A DNA stretch of 64,000 nucleotides, from assembly GCF_000003815.2 (NCBI RefSeq), contig NC_049989.1, positions 13,101,420 through 13,165,419 of the forward strand. Reading direction: 5' to 3'. Shown here one piece after another: positions 1 to 28,014 of the stretch. A program made the translations under genes and the position numbers. The stretch is from Branchiostoma floridae. Taxonomy: Eukaryota > Chordata > Leptocardii > Amphioxiformes > Branchiostomatidae. Position 1 is the stretch's first letter. Every line of letters starts with the position of its first letter. The notes under the pieces were generated by a model. That model made no database searches. It was not told the origin of the DNA and saw only the letters and a list, made by a program, of their open reading frames with translations.

Positions 1-172
1 CAATGGCCCCATGGCACCCTCTGCTGTCGCTCCCAGCGGGGGCAGACAGGAGAGGTACCTAGAGCCACGGGGCCAACAGGAAGGGTGGTCCAGGCCTTGG
101 GATGGACAAGAGGGATAGCCAGATCCTTGAGACCAACAGGAGGGGCCAACGGAGCAGCGGGTCCGACAGTAG
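1..172. repeat. Left copy of a ~170-bp direct repeat flanking a minisatellite
   Basis: Bases 1-172 recur nearly unchanged at 1034-1204; the first 145 bases differ only at isolated positions and the match decays after that. The copies are in the same orientation about 1.03 kb apart and bracket the 17-bp minisatellite. The left edge is cut by the window start. This could be an LTR-like pair, or one period of a larger tandem array; no primer-binding site or polyprotein is visible between the copies, so a tandem duplication is preferred. Confidence 0.8.
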
Positions 173-426
173 CCTGGAGGGGCAAATAGAGTGACAGGCC
201 TGATAAGAGGGCCTATCGGAGCCGTGGGCCAACAGGTAAAAGTTTTAATTTCATCTTTAGTAGATTTCTAGGCAGCTATTTTCTAAAGATACAAGCTATC
301 TTTGCATTGAAGGTACAAATGTAACTTCACCCTTGCATCTTAAGAGGGTAAATGTACCTTTATTAAGTAAATTTACTTGAAGAGAGTAAATGTGCTTTTG
401 TGAAGTAAATCACCTCTTTAAAGTAA

Positions 427-905
427 ATGCACCTTGAGAGAGTAAATGCACCTATGTCAAGCACATGCACCTGTCAGTGTCAAGCACATGCACCTGCCAA
501 GCACATGCACCTGCCAAGCACATGCACCTGCCAAGCACATGCACCTGCCAAGCACATGCACCTGCCAAGCACATGCACTTGCCAAGCACATGTATCTGCC
601 AAGCACATGCACCTGCCAAGCACATGCACCTGCCAAGCACATGCACCTACCAAGCACATGCACGTTTGTCCAGCATACGCACCTTTGTCCATCACATGCA
701 CCTCCAAGCACATGCACCTGCCAAGCACATGCACCTGCCAAGCACATGCACGTTTGTCCAGCATACGCACCTTTGTCCAGCACATGCACCTCTGTCGAGC
801 ACATGCACCATTGTTAAGCACATGCACCTCTGTCGAGCACATGCACCATTGTTAAGCACATGCACCTTCGTTAAGTAAGCTTCGTAAGATAGTAAATGCA
901 CCTGT
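427..905. repeat. 17-bp minisatellite (AAGCACATGCACCTGCC)
   Basis: About 24 head-to-tail copies of AAGCACATGCACCTGCC. The central copies (about 497-660) are almost identical, while the edges grade into looser variants built on TAAATGCACCT and TTTGTCCAGCATACGCACC. Because 17 is not a multiple of three and the unit lacks stops, several frames on both strands stay open; the Cys/His/Pro-rich translations are a by-product of the repeat and not a gene. Confidence 0.92.
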
Positions 906-1033
906 AAAAATTGAATGGCCCTAAAAAGATAAAGAGAGCAAATGCACCTATGTAGATTGAATGTACTCTGTTAAGATACCCTTTAATCAGAGAGTAAAAA
1001 CAATTATAATAGTCCCCTTTTTTCTCTGCTGTC

Positions 1034-1204
1034 CAATGGCCCCATGGCACCCTCTGCTGTCACTCCCAGCGGGGGCAGACAGGAGAGGTACCTAGAGCCA
1101 CGGGGCCAACAGGAAGGGTGGTCCAGGCCTCGGGATGGACAAGAGGGATAGCCAGATCCTTGAGACCAACAGGAGGGGTTAACGAGCAGCGGGTTTGACA
1201 GGAG
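1034..1204. repeat. Right copy of the ~170-bp direct repeat
   Basis: Same-orientation partner of bases 1-172, beginning at the same CAATGGCCCCATGG motif. It differs by a few substitutions (for example a G/A change about 40 bases in) and by small changes past 1178. Confidence 0.8.
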
Positions 1205-3362
1205 GGCCTACCGGAGCCAAATGGATCCATGGGGTGACAGCTTGGGCCAGGACCAACAGTATAGGTGGAAACTGTATTATGTGGTGGGTGTATTTTGGTT
1301 TATCCTTTGTGAAATACCTGGATGGCCATTCCATTGTGGCAAAAGGTTTTTGAAAGATTTCTGACATTTACATGTACATGTCCTTTTTTTGTGACAATGT
1401 ACCTGAGTGACACAGTACAGAGAGGAACACAGTTAGTCTACTCCCTGCCTTGTTTATGTTTGTCTGCATGCGTGGTGTCTCCATGTATAAGTCTATCAGA
1501 CTTTTGTCTGATTTATTGTGACTTTGTACTCCAGGACTAATGTAGTCTTAGCCACTTCCAGACTCCGTGAATTGCTGGTCAAATATTAAAAATTCAACAA
1601 ATGATAGAACCAATAGTATGCTAGGGGAGTCGGCCAGCCAGAGAAGTCAGTCTGCAATCCGCAAAGCCTTGTTAGAGGCTTATATATTCTACCCATGTAA
1701 GATCATCTAAGTACGTGACCTGAGACAATTTTCCTTAGGTATTAGCAAATTTCATCAAAGAAAGCGTGCATATTCTTGATTAGGGATGATGACTTTCGTC
1801 AAGAATACTTTACTTTACTTTCAAAGTACATGTACTGTTATCTTTCTTTTCAGTAGTTTTTCTACCAATTGTCATGGACTTTGTTGCCATACTACATGTA
1901 AGTGACTGAATAAGTTACGTTGCATGTTAACAGTAGAATAAGGTCACATTACATGATGCTCGGAAGACCTTTTTGTGGCATTAATACACTATCATCCTAT
2001 TGCTAATAATCTCATATTCTCTTTCTTGTTTTCAGTTACAGATAAATGCCAGTGCAGCTAGCAGACAAGATATGTACAAGACATAGTGTTAAACCATGAG
2101 GACCTGATGCTTGTGATATAGCATTAAGTGATGCATATAACACTACATGTATATGAATGGTATTCATAGTGAGCACATGTGCGTTTCGTGTATGTTGAAG
2201 TCTTGAGGTAGTGACTCACTGTTGATGAGGTACATATCTACCAAAGAAATCCTGTCCTACAGGTATGGTATGTACTGGTGAGCAGGTCATAGTAGGTATG
2301 CATACAATGTACAGAAGAAATGTATCACCAAAGTTGCTTTATATGTTACTGACAAAAACTACTTGCTAGATATCAGCAGATGTAAAAAGAGAGGGGGATT
2401 GAGAGTGATAAAGGGATATGTTGGTCCTTGTTAAATATTATTGGGGAAAAGTAAGAGGGTGCTACCTGAAACATCTGACTGTTTCCAAAATCTGTACTTG
2501 TATTTGTAACAATTGTATATGTAATTTACCAATGACATATCAAGACTGTTTTCAGTTCTGTATTGCTAGATTATCGAGATTCTGTCAGCTTATCAGAACA
2601 CTATCATTGTTATAGTTTCTTTTCAAAATTTCACTGAAGTTTCATATGCAAACTGTGTCTTTATGAATGGTAGCAAATGCTTTTTTGTGGTAATGTCAGA
2701 TAGCAAGATATGTACACGTTCAAATAGAAGTGTAAAACCTACAAACATTTTGTAAAAGAAGATTTTGTGATTGATACAGGTATAACGTTAGCACAGAAAA
2801 CAATGCTTTTAGCTTGAGTTACGTACATGTAGTATGTATGTATGCCATGTACAGATGAGGTGTACCACTTTCATATTGTGTGACTGTCCAAAACTGTTGC
2901 ATTTTTAGTGGATTTATATCTCTGAGACATGAAGGAAGAAAGAGAAGTGTTAGTGTAGCAATGCAGTTTGTTTTTGCATTATGTATGTAATTTCCTTTGT
3001 TTCAAGTAAATAATCAATTCTATTTTGCACAAAGAAACAATGATTGTATTATTTGTTCATTGTATTGCGGCTGTATTCTATTGAGAAGGTAAAAGACAAA
3101 TCACCAATTCATCTGTGATAAAATGTATATAACATAATACAAGCCTCATTGTCTTACTGATATTAGCACAGATGTGCCATGAAGATTTTGAGTCTATTCT
3201 TTGACAACATGCAGGTGCATGCTAATGTTGTTTCTGATTATGCCCCACAAATAATTTCAACTAGAGTTCTATGACCCCATATCTCCATGGAATATTTAAA
3301 GTTTTTGTAGATTTTAGGCAAATGTAGGTAGGATGTCCGGAGGTACTGTGATATGAGTCCCT
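1205..3362. other. AT-rich non-coding stretch, no feature recognised
   Basis: No exon with a convincing protein match or splice-site pair was found on either strand. The stretch is AT-rich and carries several ACATGTA palindromes. It could hold UTR or intron of a gene outside the window, but nothing visible shows this. Confidence 0.5.
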
Positions 3363-3668
3363 CCCTCAAGCAAACCGTTTAGGACTCAGATCACACCATA
3401 TGGTAACCGGCAGATCAGACATGGAGTACCATACTTGCAGTGTGGTCACCAGTTCCTCCTTAAGCACACTGTTGTGTCGCCATGTGTATCTGGCTGCCAG
3501 TGCCACTGGACAGGCATTCAGGACATGGTGAAGTGTCTGGTGGCCTTGACACAATGGGCACTTTGAGAGCGACAGTTGTCCCGCGTTGGTAACCAGTTCG
3601 CCTTCCCGTTCAGTGCGAACTCTAATACACCCCTCTGGGCATCTGATGTCAGTTTTGTCTACTTCCAC
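3363..3668 (-). pseudogene. Non-LTR retrotransposon fragment, C-terminal zinc knuckle downstream of RT
   Basis: A roughly 100-codon minus-strand frame carries CPLC followed by HHVLNAC and then RYTWRHN. This CX2C...H...C knuckle with a YTWRHN-like block is what I know from the region behind the reverse transcriptase of R2/NeSL/HERO-type non-LTR retrotransposons. No RT or endonuclease domain is continuous with it, so it is a truncated relic. The apparent start codon is only the first Met in a fragment and has no meaning as a gene start. Confidence 0.72.
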
Positions 3669-4429
3669 TAGTTTCGTCCGTCTTCCTTGTACTTTGAAAG
3701 TACTGCTGTGTTCCTGAATGTTACTGCAATTGTCCTTTGATATTTTGCAAGCGGGCTTCGATTAATGCACAATTTCTTCTTTGTTTGATCCAAAACACCA
3801 AAAAACATTTCTGCATTTACAGTATATGACCTTGATACTGAAGTAGAAGTTCCGATTTTAGTATCGTTTTACCTGGACATGCTCTGGTCTCTGGTTTTTG
3901 ATTGACAGATATCTTGTAATGCAAGGAAGAAGTAATGTTTGTTTGGGCCCCATAGCAGCTTGCTCTGGACCTGCAGGGGCGTTTTTGTTAAAATCTTCCA
4001 AGGAGCGACGGATTTCCATGATATTCAGTATGCAAATATCCTTTGCAGAGTAAAGATCAGTAAGTTCAGTAAAGATTTACAGAGATGCATGTAAATTGCA
4101 AATTATGCAAAAAAATTGCATTTTTAATACATACTTGTTTCCTTTATAGGGCTCAAATACATGTAGCAATTTGTTTGTGGCAGGTGCAAAATAAGTAGAG
4201 ACAAATGATGCAAATACGTCCCTAATTTATATAGTTAATGTAAAGTGTCATAATTCTAATATCCAAGCAGATCTTGCTGTGGCATAGGATAGTATCATTA
4301 ACTAGGGAAGGAGTTTAGCCAGCAGATATTTCATGGAGATATGCGGTCTCCGTTAAATTCTGGAGCAGATAGTACTTTTTACAAGATAATTCAATGTATG
4401 CACATAAAACTTCGCCTACTTTAGCGCCA

Positions 4430-5145
4430 TTGTTTGCAGTTGTGAAAGGAGTCAGACAAGGCTGCAATCTTATCCCCACTTTATCTAATTTCTAAACAAC
4501 CTCCACGTGCATGATGATGATGAATGCTCTAAACACAACCAAGGACGTGATACAAATAAGTTAAAGCGAAGACTTAACATAACTTAACGTCCTATATTGT
4601 ATGCAGATGATGTTGTTATATTTACCGTATCCGATAAAGTGCTTCAAATAGATGGAGAACATTTTGTATCAAATGAGAACTTGATTTTAACTTGAAGAAA
4701 ACAAAAGTCATTATCTGGCAGGTCCTACACAAAACAAACAGTCTTGTTATTGTCATTGTTAGGGCATGAGTTTATTTCCTCTGCTACTCGTGCCTGCATA
4801 TTACCTCATTAGACATCTTCTCTCTGGCCGAAAAAAAAACAACTGTTGTTCAAGCACGTAAAGCTAATATTAGGCATCCCGGTAGTAAGATACTCAAGCA
4901 ACTGGATATGTGAATTCACATCCGGGCAGTAAGATGCTCAAGCAACTGGATATGTAAATGTGAGGTCTTAAATCCCACATACGTTCATCTGTCTCTCAAA
5001 AGTGCACGTTAAAAATATTTGATTCAAGTTTTATTACGGTAGATTATGTTTTGAATGCGAGGTTTGGGGAACTGAGTCCATACATGACAGCTCCCCAATC
5101 GAATTTTTGCATCACCGCATTTGTCGAAATATACGTCTCTGAATC
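4430..5145 (+). pseudogene. Decayed non-LTR reverse transcriptase, interrupted
   Basis: Translating the plus strand in pieces recovers RT signature blocks in the right order: GVRQGCNLIPTLSNF at about 4447-4493 (block GVRQGCxLSPxLFN), LYADDVVIF with the catalytic YADD at about 4596-4622, FNLKKTKVIIW at about 4686-4718, and CEVWG...IEFLHHRICRNI at about 5057-5133. Stops and frameshifts separate them, and about 280 bases of unrelated repeat lie between the third and fourth blocks. It is an old dead LINE copy. It is on the opposite strand to the 3.4-kb fragment, so the two need not be one insertion. Confidence 0.72.
4876..4958. repeat. Two tandem copies of an ACTCAAGCAACTGGATATG repeat end
   Basis: The motif GTAAGATACTCAAGCAACTG followed by GATATGT occurs twice within 83 bases, each preceded by TCCGG-like sequence. 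The same CTCAAGCAACTGGATATG core appears at about 16507 and 60345 and, inverted, at 60390 and 61180, so it belongs to a dispersed family; here it lies inside the decayed RT. Confidence 0.6.
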
Positions 5146-5486
5146 AGAAACTGTAGTAATTGTCAACTGATATCATTTTCTTTACCATCCCAATGGTGCT
5201 TGTTTGTGTATTATATATAATCTAAAGTGGTAAATTGGGCCGTAAATGGCAGGTTATCCTACATACGCTCCTACATGCACATAATCCGTAATTATCATGA
5301 CTGTACAGTGAAGATCTTGAGAACATTCGTGTATTTGCACGATGATCCTGAAATCAGCGGAGACCAACTTCATACGCCGAACTAGTCGATTATAACCCCA
5401 CCCCCTCCCGCCAATACACACCCCCACGTGCTAAATAGGTGTGAAGTAAACCCGATGCTAAGTGTCCCCCCGTGAAGTTATGGTTC

Positions 5487-5636
5487 GGTTGCTGTTTAAA
5501 AACTCGATTGCTGTTTAAAAACTCGATTGCTGTTTAAAAACTCGATTGCTGTTTAAAAACTCGATTGCTGTTTAAAAACTCGATTGCTGTTTAAAGACTC
5601 GATTGCTGTTTAAAAACTCGATTGTCATTTAAGATC
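5487..5636. repeat. 19-bp tandem repeat (CTCGATTGCTGTTTAAAAA), about 8 copies
   Basis: Seven near-perfect copies of a 19-base unit plus a diverged eighth (ATTGTCATTTAAGATCG). The units abut directly with no spacers, which rules out a CRISPR-type array. The downstream 100 bases hold looser echoes of GATGTAA and TCGGTT. Confidence 0.9.
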
Positions 5637-6220
5637 GGTTGAGATGTAACGATGTAGTGATGTCGGTTGCGATGTAAGATAAGTGCGCTGTTAAACGACG
5701 GTCGGTTTTACGAAGCGCTAAATCGCTGTCGAAACTCGAACGATGACGCGTCAATCGCATCGGAAGCCTCTATTGTGCAGTCGCGTTATCGAACTTAGAA
5801 AACCACTTCTTAGACCGCAAACTTTAATTAAGCCCTTACCAACAGTTACTCTTGTTGGGAATTTATTACTCAGAAAGAGACAAGTCTTAGAAAGTCAGTT
5901 TCACAGCAAACCAGGGGAGAATTTAAAGGTGCATCAGGTGGTTCAAAGGCAATTCAAACTACAAGTTACCCACACGGCATGTATATTCTCTATACCTATA
6001 TTTCCATATACAAGTCTGTGTTATGATTCCAAAATCACCATAAAACATTGTCATAGACTATAAAAAACTATCACAAACTTTAGAACTCTAATACAATATT
6101 CACATCCTATATATATACATCCAGTGACTTTTAGTATAGCAGAAGAATCGATACTTTTAAACTAGCAGCGATGACAAAACAGTCATGCAACATTTCTATT
6201 CCACATAACCCTCACTTGAT

Positions 6221-6670
6221 AAGGGGTGCCTATTAGAAGCATTTACACGAACCCTGTGAGATTCGTACATACATTACGTGATACGCATGAATCCCTGTGC
6301 GAAAGCGCACGAGCCTTATGAAAATCACACAAATCACTACGCGAAAACATACGCACCTTATGAAAATCACACAAATCACTATGCGAAAAATACGCACCTT
6401 ATGTGATTTGCACAAACCTTATGCGAATGACGTAATCTCACGTGACCCTGCGGTGGTCGGTCGGTTTTTCATAAGGTTCGTGCAAATCAAATAAGGTTTG
6501 TGTGTGTCACATAGTGATTTGTGCGAATCACATAAGGTTCGTACGTTTTCGCACAGTGATTCGTGTGATTTTCATAAGGTTCGTGTGTTTTCACAGTGAT
6601 TCGTGCATATCACATAATGTTCGTACAAATCTCATAGAGTTCGTGCAAATGCTTTGGCACTCCTGTTAAT
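6221..6670. mobile_element. ~450-bp foldback (long inverted repeat) element with internal repeats
   Basis: The left arm from 6221 (AAGGGGTGCCTATTAGAAGC then ATTTACACGAACC) is mirrored on the right by TTCGTGCAAATGCTTTGGCACTCC ending near 6670. Both arms are built from repeated CCTTATGAAAATCACACAAA, TCACTAYGCGAAAA modules, including a 42-bp direct repeat in the left arm. The whole element could fold into one imperfect hairpin of about 200 bp per arm. It has no coding capacity, so it is a MITE or foldback element mobilised in trans. Confidence 0.82.
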
Positions 6671-8798
6671 AACTGCCCGTAAAATAAAACAACATATCTA
6701 ACGTTATATACATTTGCCCTTCACCACAGTTCACCATTAGAAATTTTTCACCCTAAGTTTTCATTTTGAAAAATCCAAATCATCCCACAATTGGAACAAC
6801 CAAAATGGCTTTCCAGCAAAGGTTTAAATCTAGACAAATTTCACTCCCAAAATATACTCAGTCTGGTATAAACACATCATTCACTGCTTCAATTATTTAC
6901 AAAAAGTCTTAATTAGACAAATTAAATGCTAGAACTGTTACGTTCATGGCAAGCCTCCTAGATGCTATTGCATTTTTCATACTATTGCAGGCTTCCGTTT
7001 ACACCAAAACTTGAATGTATAATATTGTACGTTACATGACTTATACACGCATGAGGATAGGACTGCATATATACTACCGAAGCATCAGCATTAAATCAAA
7101 ATTAAAAGGCTGATGAGAAAGGAAGGGGTTGGTAGCTTCTAAGACTAAATAATGCTTTTAGTGGCCTTTCCACTGGTCAGGCCCAAAGAAACGTAGGGAG
7201 GAGACCCAATAAGCCCTAAGCAACAGCAAGAGACTACATGTAACATAGTATGCAATGTAGGCTAAGTTACAACATTTTTCTTTCAATTCAAATTTGTAGC
7301 TAAAATTTGCCATACCCTTTGTGGTGCAAATTGGTTTCCTCCAAAACCAATTCTGACAGTCACCCCTTTCGTTCTTCATTTGCCTGTGAAATCCTTTCAT
7401 AGGAAGACTTTTATTGAATTTGGCAAAAAAGCTGCCAATGTTGCAAAAATTTGAAATGCATTGCAGAACATATCTGATAGTATGGTTCTATACAAAAATG
7501 TACATGCATCTGAATATTGGAGAAAAACGTGGTTCTGCAAAAAAGAAAAGTGCTGGAATCTTCATTTGTGTTGTCTTCAAGCTTGACTCTTTTGCTGCTT
7601 CATTTTTTTCTGAAATGTATCAATTCCTGTCTCATCTTTGAGAAAATAAAACTAAGTGAGACCGTCACCATTGCACCATTGCCAATTACCATGATAGCAA
7701 ACCTAACCCTTGCGCATGCAGGATGCTTCAGGGGTACGGGGGAAATACGTCCTTTCTTGACAATGTTTGCAGCAGCATTTTGGTTCCATATGTGAGCACT
7801 GTGTGCAGTATACATATACCTGGGTTCACACGCAAACAGATATCGCTGCCTAAAAAACATTACTGGACATAACATATTTGCACTATAAAAATTTGTAATG
7901 TTGTCAGAAATTTTATTCTTATTTAACTTTCAGATGCATTTGGCTTCATTTTTTAAACAAAACTTCAGGCAAGATGAAAATTGTAAATAGCCTAAGAACA
8001 ATGAATGCACATCTTCTTTTTGGATCAGAAAATCTACTTAACAAGCTAAATGTTTTTGGGTGTATTCAAATTGAAACAAACTTATAAGCTAAAAGTAACA
8101 CTATTGGCAGAAAGCAATGAAACTAAATATTAAAAAACAATTTTAAATGAACTACATGAGATTTGTTGAAAGAATTTTGTCTTTTCCTGGTTTTGCTTTC
8201 TTGTACACTCTTTAAAGCATATTCTAAACAATATGACAGATGATGAAAGCATGTTAAAAAGTGTGAACCCAGCAATATGTAGCCAATCCGTACTCCGGCG
8301 CGTTTCCGACAATTTTCCAACGCGCATGCAGCTGCTCGTCTGTTCCGCAAACAATTCCTATCGGCTGGGCAAGGGAGAACGCGCCTGCAATGCAAGGACC
8401 CACAAAAAGCTTCACACATGCACAAACCATGATCTGAAATGGAATGGTACCACCACCTCACCGTGACGCTGCCTAAAATGCAACTAATGACGCCAAGAAA
8501 ATGAAGTTAGCTGTTTAGATGAGTTGCTAACAGTTTCTGCAAAAAACTTTTTTATGACATCTAACTTAGTTTTATCCTTTAAGGTATAATCTTGACCTAA
8601 AATAAGTGAAAGTTTTGTTTTATCAGTGCAAATTATTGCAGATCACACTTCTGGAAGTTCCAAATTTCTATACAAAAATTTACTGAAAAGTTAAATGTTT
8701 CACTGCTTTGATGTAAAAGATATAAAACCAGAAATTCATCCAAATCACTGCATTCACTGAAAATTCTCTGTCCGGCCATAACTCGACAACATGAAGGC
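6671..8798. other. AT-rich spacer without recognised features
   Basis: Only short open frames without family signatures are present on both strands. Frames at 7158-7875 and 8123-8466 overlap each other on opposite strands, have no splice-site support and look random. Confidence 0.45.
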
Positions 8799-9038
8799 TA
8801 ACGCTGGTTCACCTTTATCCGTGGGGTACCCCATATCCGTTGTTTTAAAAAACAGGGTATTTAGGGTAATCGTGTCGATGGACATTGCAATATTTTGAAA
8901 ATAACCACTGTGACAATATTTTGAAGATTTAACATGTTGAAAACTACTGTCTGTGGACGTGATATATGCAAATACCCAGCTTATAAAACAGCGGGTTTAC
9001 ATGTAGGTTACCCAACGGATAAAGGTGAACTAGCGTTA
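8799..9038. mobile_element. MITE, family with TAACGCTAGTTCACCTTTAT ends (copy 1)
   Basis: The left end TAACGCTGGTTCACCTTTAT CCG and the right end CGGATAAAGGTGAACTAGCGTTA are inverted repeats; a second inverted block near AACAGGGTAT / ATACCC lies inside. The 240-bp element has no reading frame. Copies of the same family lie at 19853, 21635 and 30765. Confidence 0.85.
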
Positions 9039-9503
9039 CAAGTTGATATAAATTTCAGTTTGTCAACCAACTTTCCTGAGACTTTTTGTTTTCAGAAAAT
9101 ATAGAATTTTATATGTCAAAACCCTTTTTTGCTTGTTTCCTTGTCCATATTCATCATAGAGTTCAAAGCATTGGGGGAAAAAACTAATGCAACATGTAAA
9201 AATTTAGTAAAAAATTACAAACCGGTAAGTTAAAAAGACATTATAGAGTTGCCCTTGCCCTTAAATCTCTGCATATCTGCTTTGATTATACTATCATCAT
9301 GTCATGTAATGCTGATGACATTATGTTTTTCCACCACCTATGCACCATGGTGATATTAGGATGAAGTTAGTCCCACATTTGGCACACACAACACAGCAAA
9401 AGTTAGTACTGCATGGTTACAACATCCCAGCATGCATCAGGATTGGCACAAGCGGCCTTTCCTTCTGATGCACTCTGGGAAGACATGTCCCAGAATGCCA
9501 TGA

Positions 9504-26375
<16,872 letters not shown>

Positions 26376-27404
26376 GATTTTTTGGTCTAAGATCTTCGCT
26401 AGGGTTCAGAATTCGGCATGTTTTTTTGACGTTTCAATCTCGACTCTCTTCAAGAAGCAAACAGCTCAAAACTTTCAGCGTGAGGTTGTCATGGCGCCTC
26501 ATTTGCATATCAAAAGGCATGAGTAGTAGGGAAAGTGCTCATGCAATCTATTACTCGAGGAGTACATGTCACTCACTCATACAGTACATGTAGACAACAA
26601 TAAAAGCAAGGCTTTAGGTTTGAAAAAGAAAACGAGGTCTGTCTCCTTTTATTCGTATTCAAAATTATCGCACAAACAATTCAACCTATTTACTAGTAGA
26701 CTGAAATACTGCGTGAGAGCAAGGATAACATCGCATCAATACAAACTTGGTGCAAAATGATATTTTTCCCGAATCTTATGTATTAACACAGTCGATCAAG
26801 ACTTTGTTTCTTGGAAAATAACGCATAAATCTATTGAAAGGTAATTTATTACAGTATTAGCCTAATCGTTTGTCTGTAACGTCATATTTCAATGAATATT
26901 TTGCCTCAAGAGAAAATAGAAGTAACGTTACTTTCCAAAGACTGAAGTCAACATTACCTTTTCATTCATTTCCATTATAAGTTAGTAAGACTAAAGCGTT
27001 TGTTCTTGGTAACACCGAAGCAAAATTGATACGCAACTTAGACTGAGACAGCGAAAATGAGACGATGGCACTAAAACCATGACGTCACTGCTTTCAACCT
27101 GCGTTACCTGACGCAATGACGTCATCAGAGGGTTTACTCCTTATGTTAATGAGGTTTTAACATCGTTTTTTACAACAACTCATTCATTTCGAAAACATAT
27201 TTGCAACGACGACATTACATATTCACTACTCCGAAATTTTGGGAGAATTTCAAGTGCCTTTAATACATCTTACATTGTAAACTAATTTTGGCTTGTGATA
27301 AAAATGTCTCAAGTTGAACTAAAATCAGTGAAATCATGGATAGAGGAACCACAACATAAAAAGACTGTTGTCTTGATGGGGGCACAGGTGAGCCGTTGCA
27401 CGGC

Positions 27405-27570
27405 ATACTTACCTGGCAGAGAAGACACGCTGATCAAAAAGGGCGTTCTTCCAGGATGAGGCCCGATCATTGCACCCCCGGTCTGGGTTGACCCCTGCGA
27501 TTACCCCAAACGCGGGTAACTCGGCTGTGTAATTTCTGATAGTGGGGGTCTGCGTTCGCGCTTACCCCCG
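27405..27570 (+). ncRNA. RNU1: U1 spliceosomal snRNA
   Basis: The 166-nt gene begins with the invariant 5'-splice-site recognition sequence ATACTTACCTG and ends CGCTTACCCCCG. Stem-loop I is GAAGA/ACGC paired with GCGT/TCTTC; its loop reads GATCAAAAAG where vertebrate U1 has GATCACGAAG (U1-70K site). Stem-loop II keeps the U1A-binding loop ATTGCAC. Stem-loop III pairs TTACCC with GGGTAA, a compensated change from the vertebrate TTTCCC/GGGAAA. The Sm site is AATTTCTGATA near 27529. Stem-loop IV pairs GGGGG with CCCCC around a TTCG loop. U1 is about 164 nt in vertebrates. The compensated stems argue for a functional gene and against a pseudogene. No PSE was identified with confidence in the preceding 100 bases. 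Confidence 0.95.
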
Positions 27571-27900
27571 CACAAAAAAAACAAAGAAGTAAACATCCAC
27601 CTCAGCTATGCCTTCAAATTTTCGATATTGGGATAACGTTAGTATGGTTTTACTGTTAAAAGGTGCTTACGAATTCATACCTTTTCTGTAACACTAATAG
27701 TTTTTGGATGTAACAGTCATCGGAGATCGAAGAATACCTACAAAACCGTACTTTGGTTATAAACTTCACATTTTAACCAACGATAAACGATAACGATTGT
27801 CAAGAAATCACACCAATTTCACCTGCTTGTCCATCTTCAAAATACCGCTAGATGGCGCTTTTGACACGTCAGAAAGCCAGCTTGCCTTTGACTTCCGTGT

Positions 27901-27915
27901 TCAAGATGGCGACCG
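27901..27915. promoter_or_regulatory. YY1-like site upstream of the MARCHF5-like start
   Basis: TCAAGATGGCGACCG matches the CAAGATGGCGGC consensus bound by YY1, which is often close to transcription starts of metazoan housekeeping genes. It lies about 110 bp upstream of the ATG at 28015 and 330 bp downstream of U1. Its role as the MARCHF5 core promoter is inferred. Confidence 0.4.
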
Positions 27916-28014
27916 AGGTGACGAAAAAGTGGACTATGCACCTAACTCAGTAACTTTTGCTCACTTTCTCCCCGTTAACAAGGTATGGAATAGTATCCAA
28001 ACGATTATCTAAAG

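Noticed and set aside
427-901. Several overlapping Cys/His-rich open frames on both strands
   Set aside because: They are translations of a 17-bp tandem repeat that lacks stop codons in most frames.
5487-5636. Possible CRISPR-like array
   Set aside because: The units abut without spacers, and the context is a eukaryotic genome.
8123-8466. Cys-rich 112-codon frame on the minus strand
   Set aside because: No signal peptide, no splice support and a competing frame on the plus strand; composition looks random.
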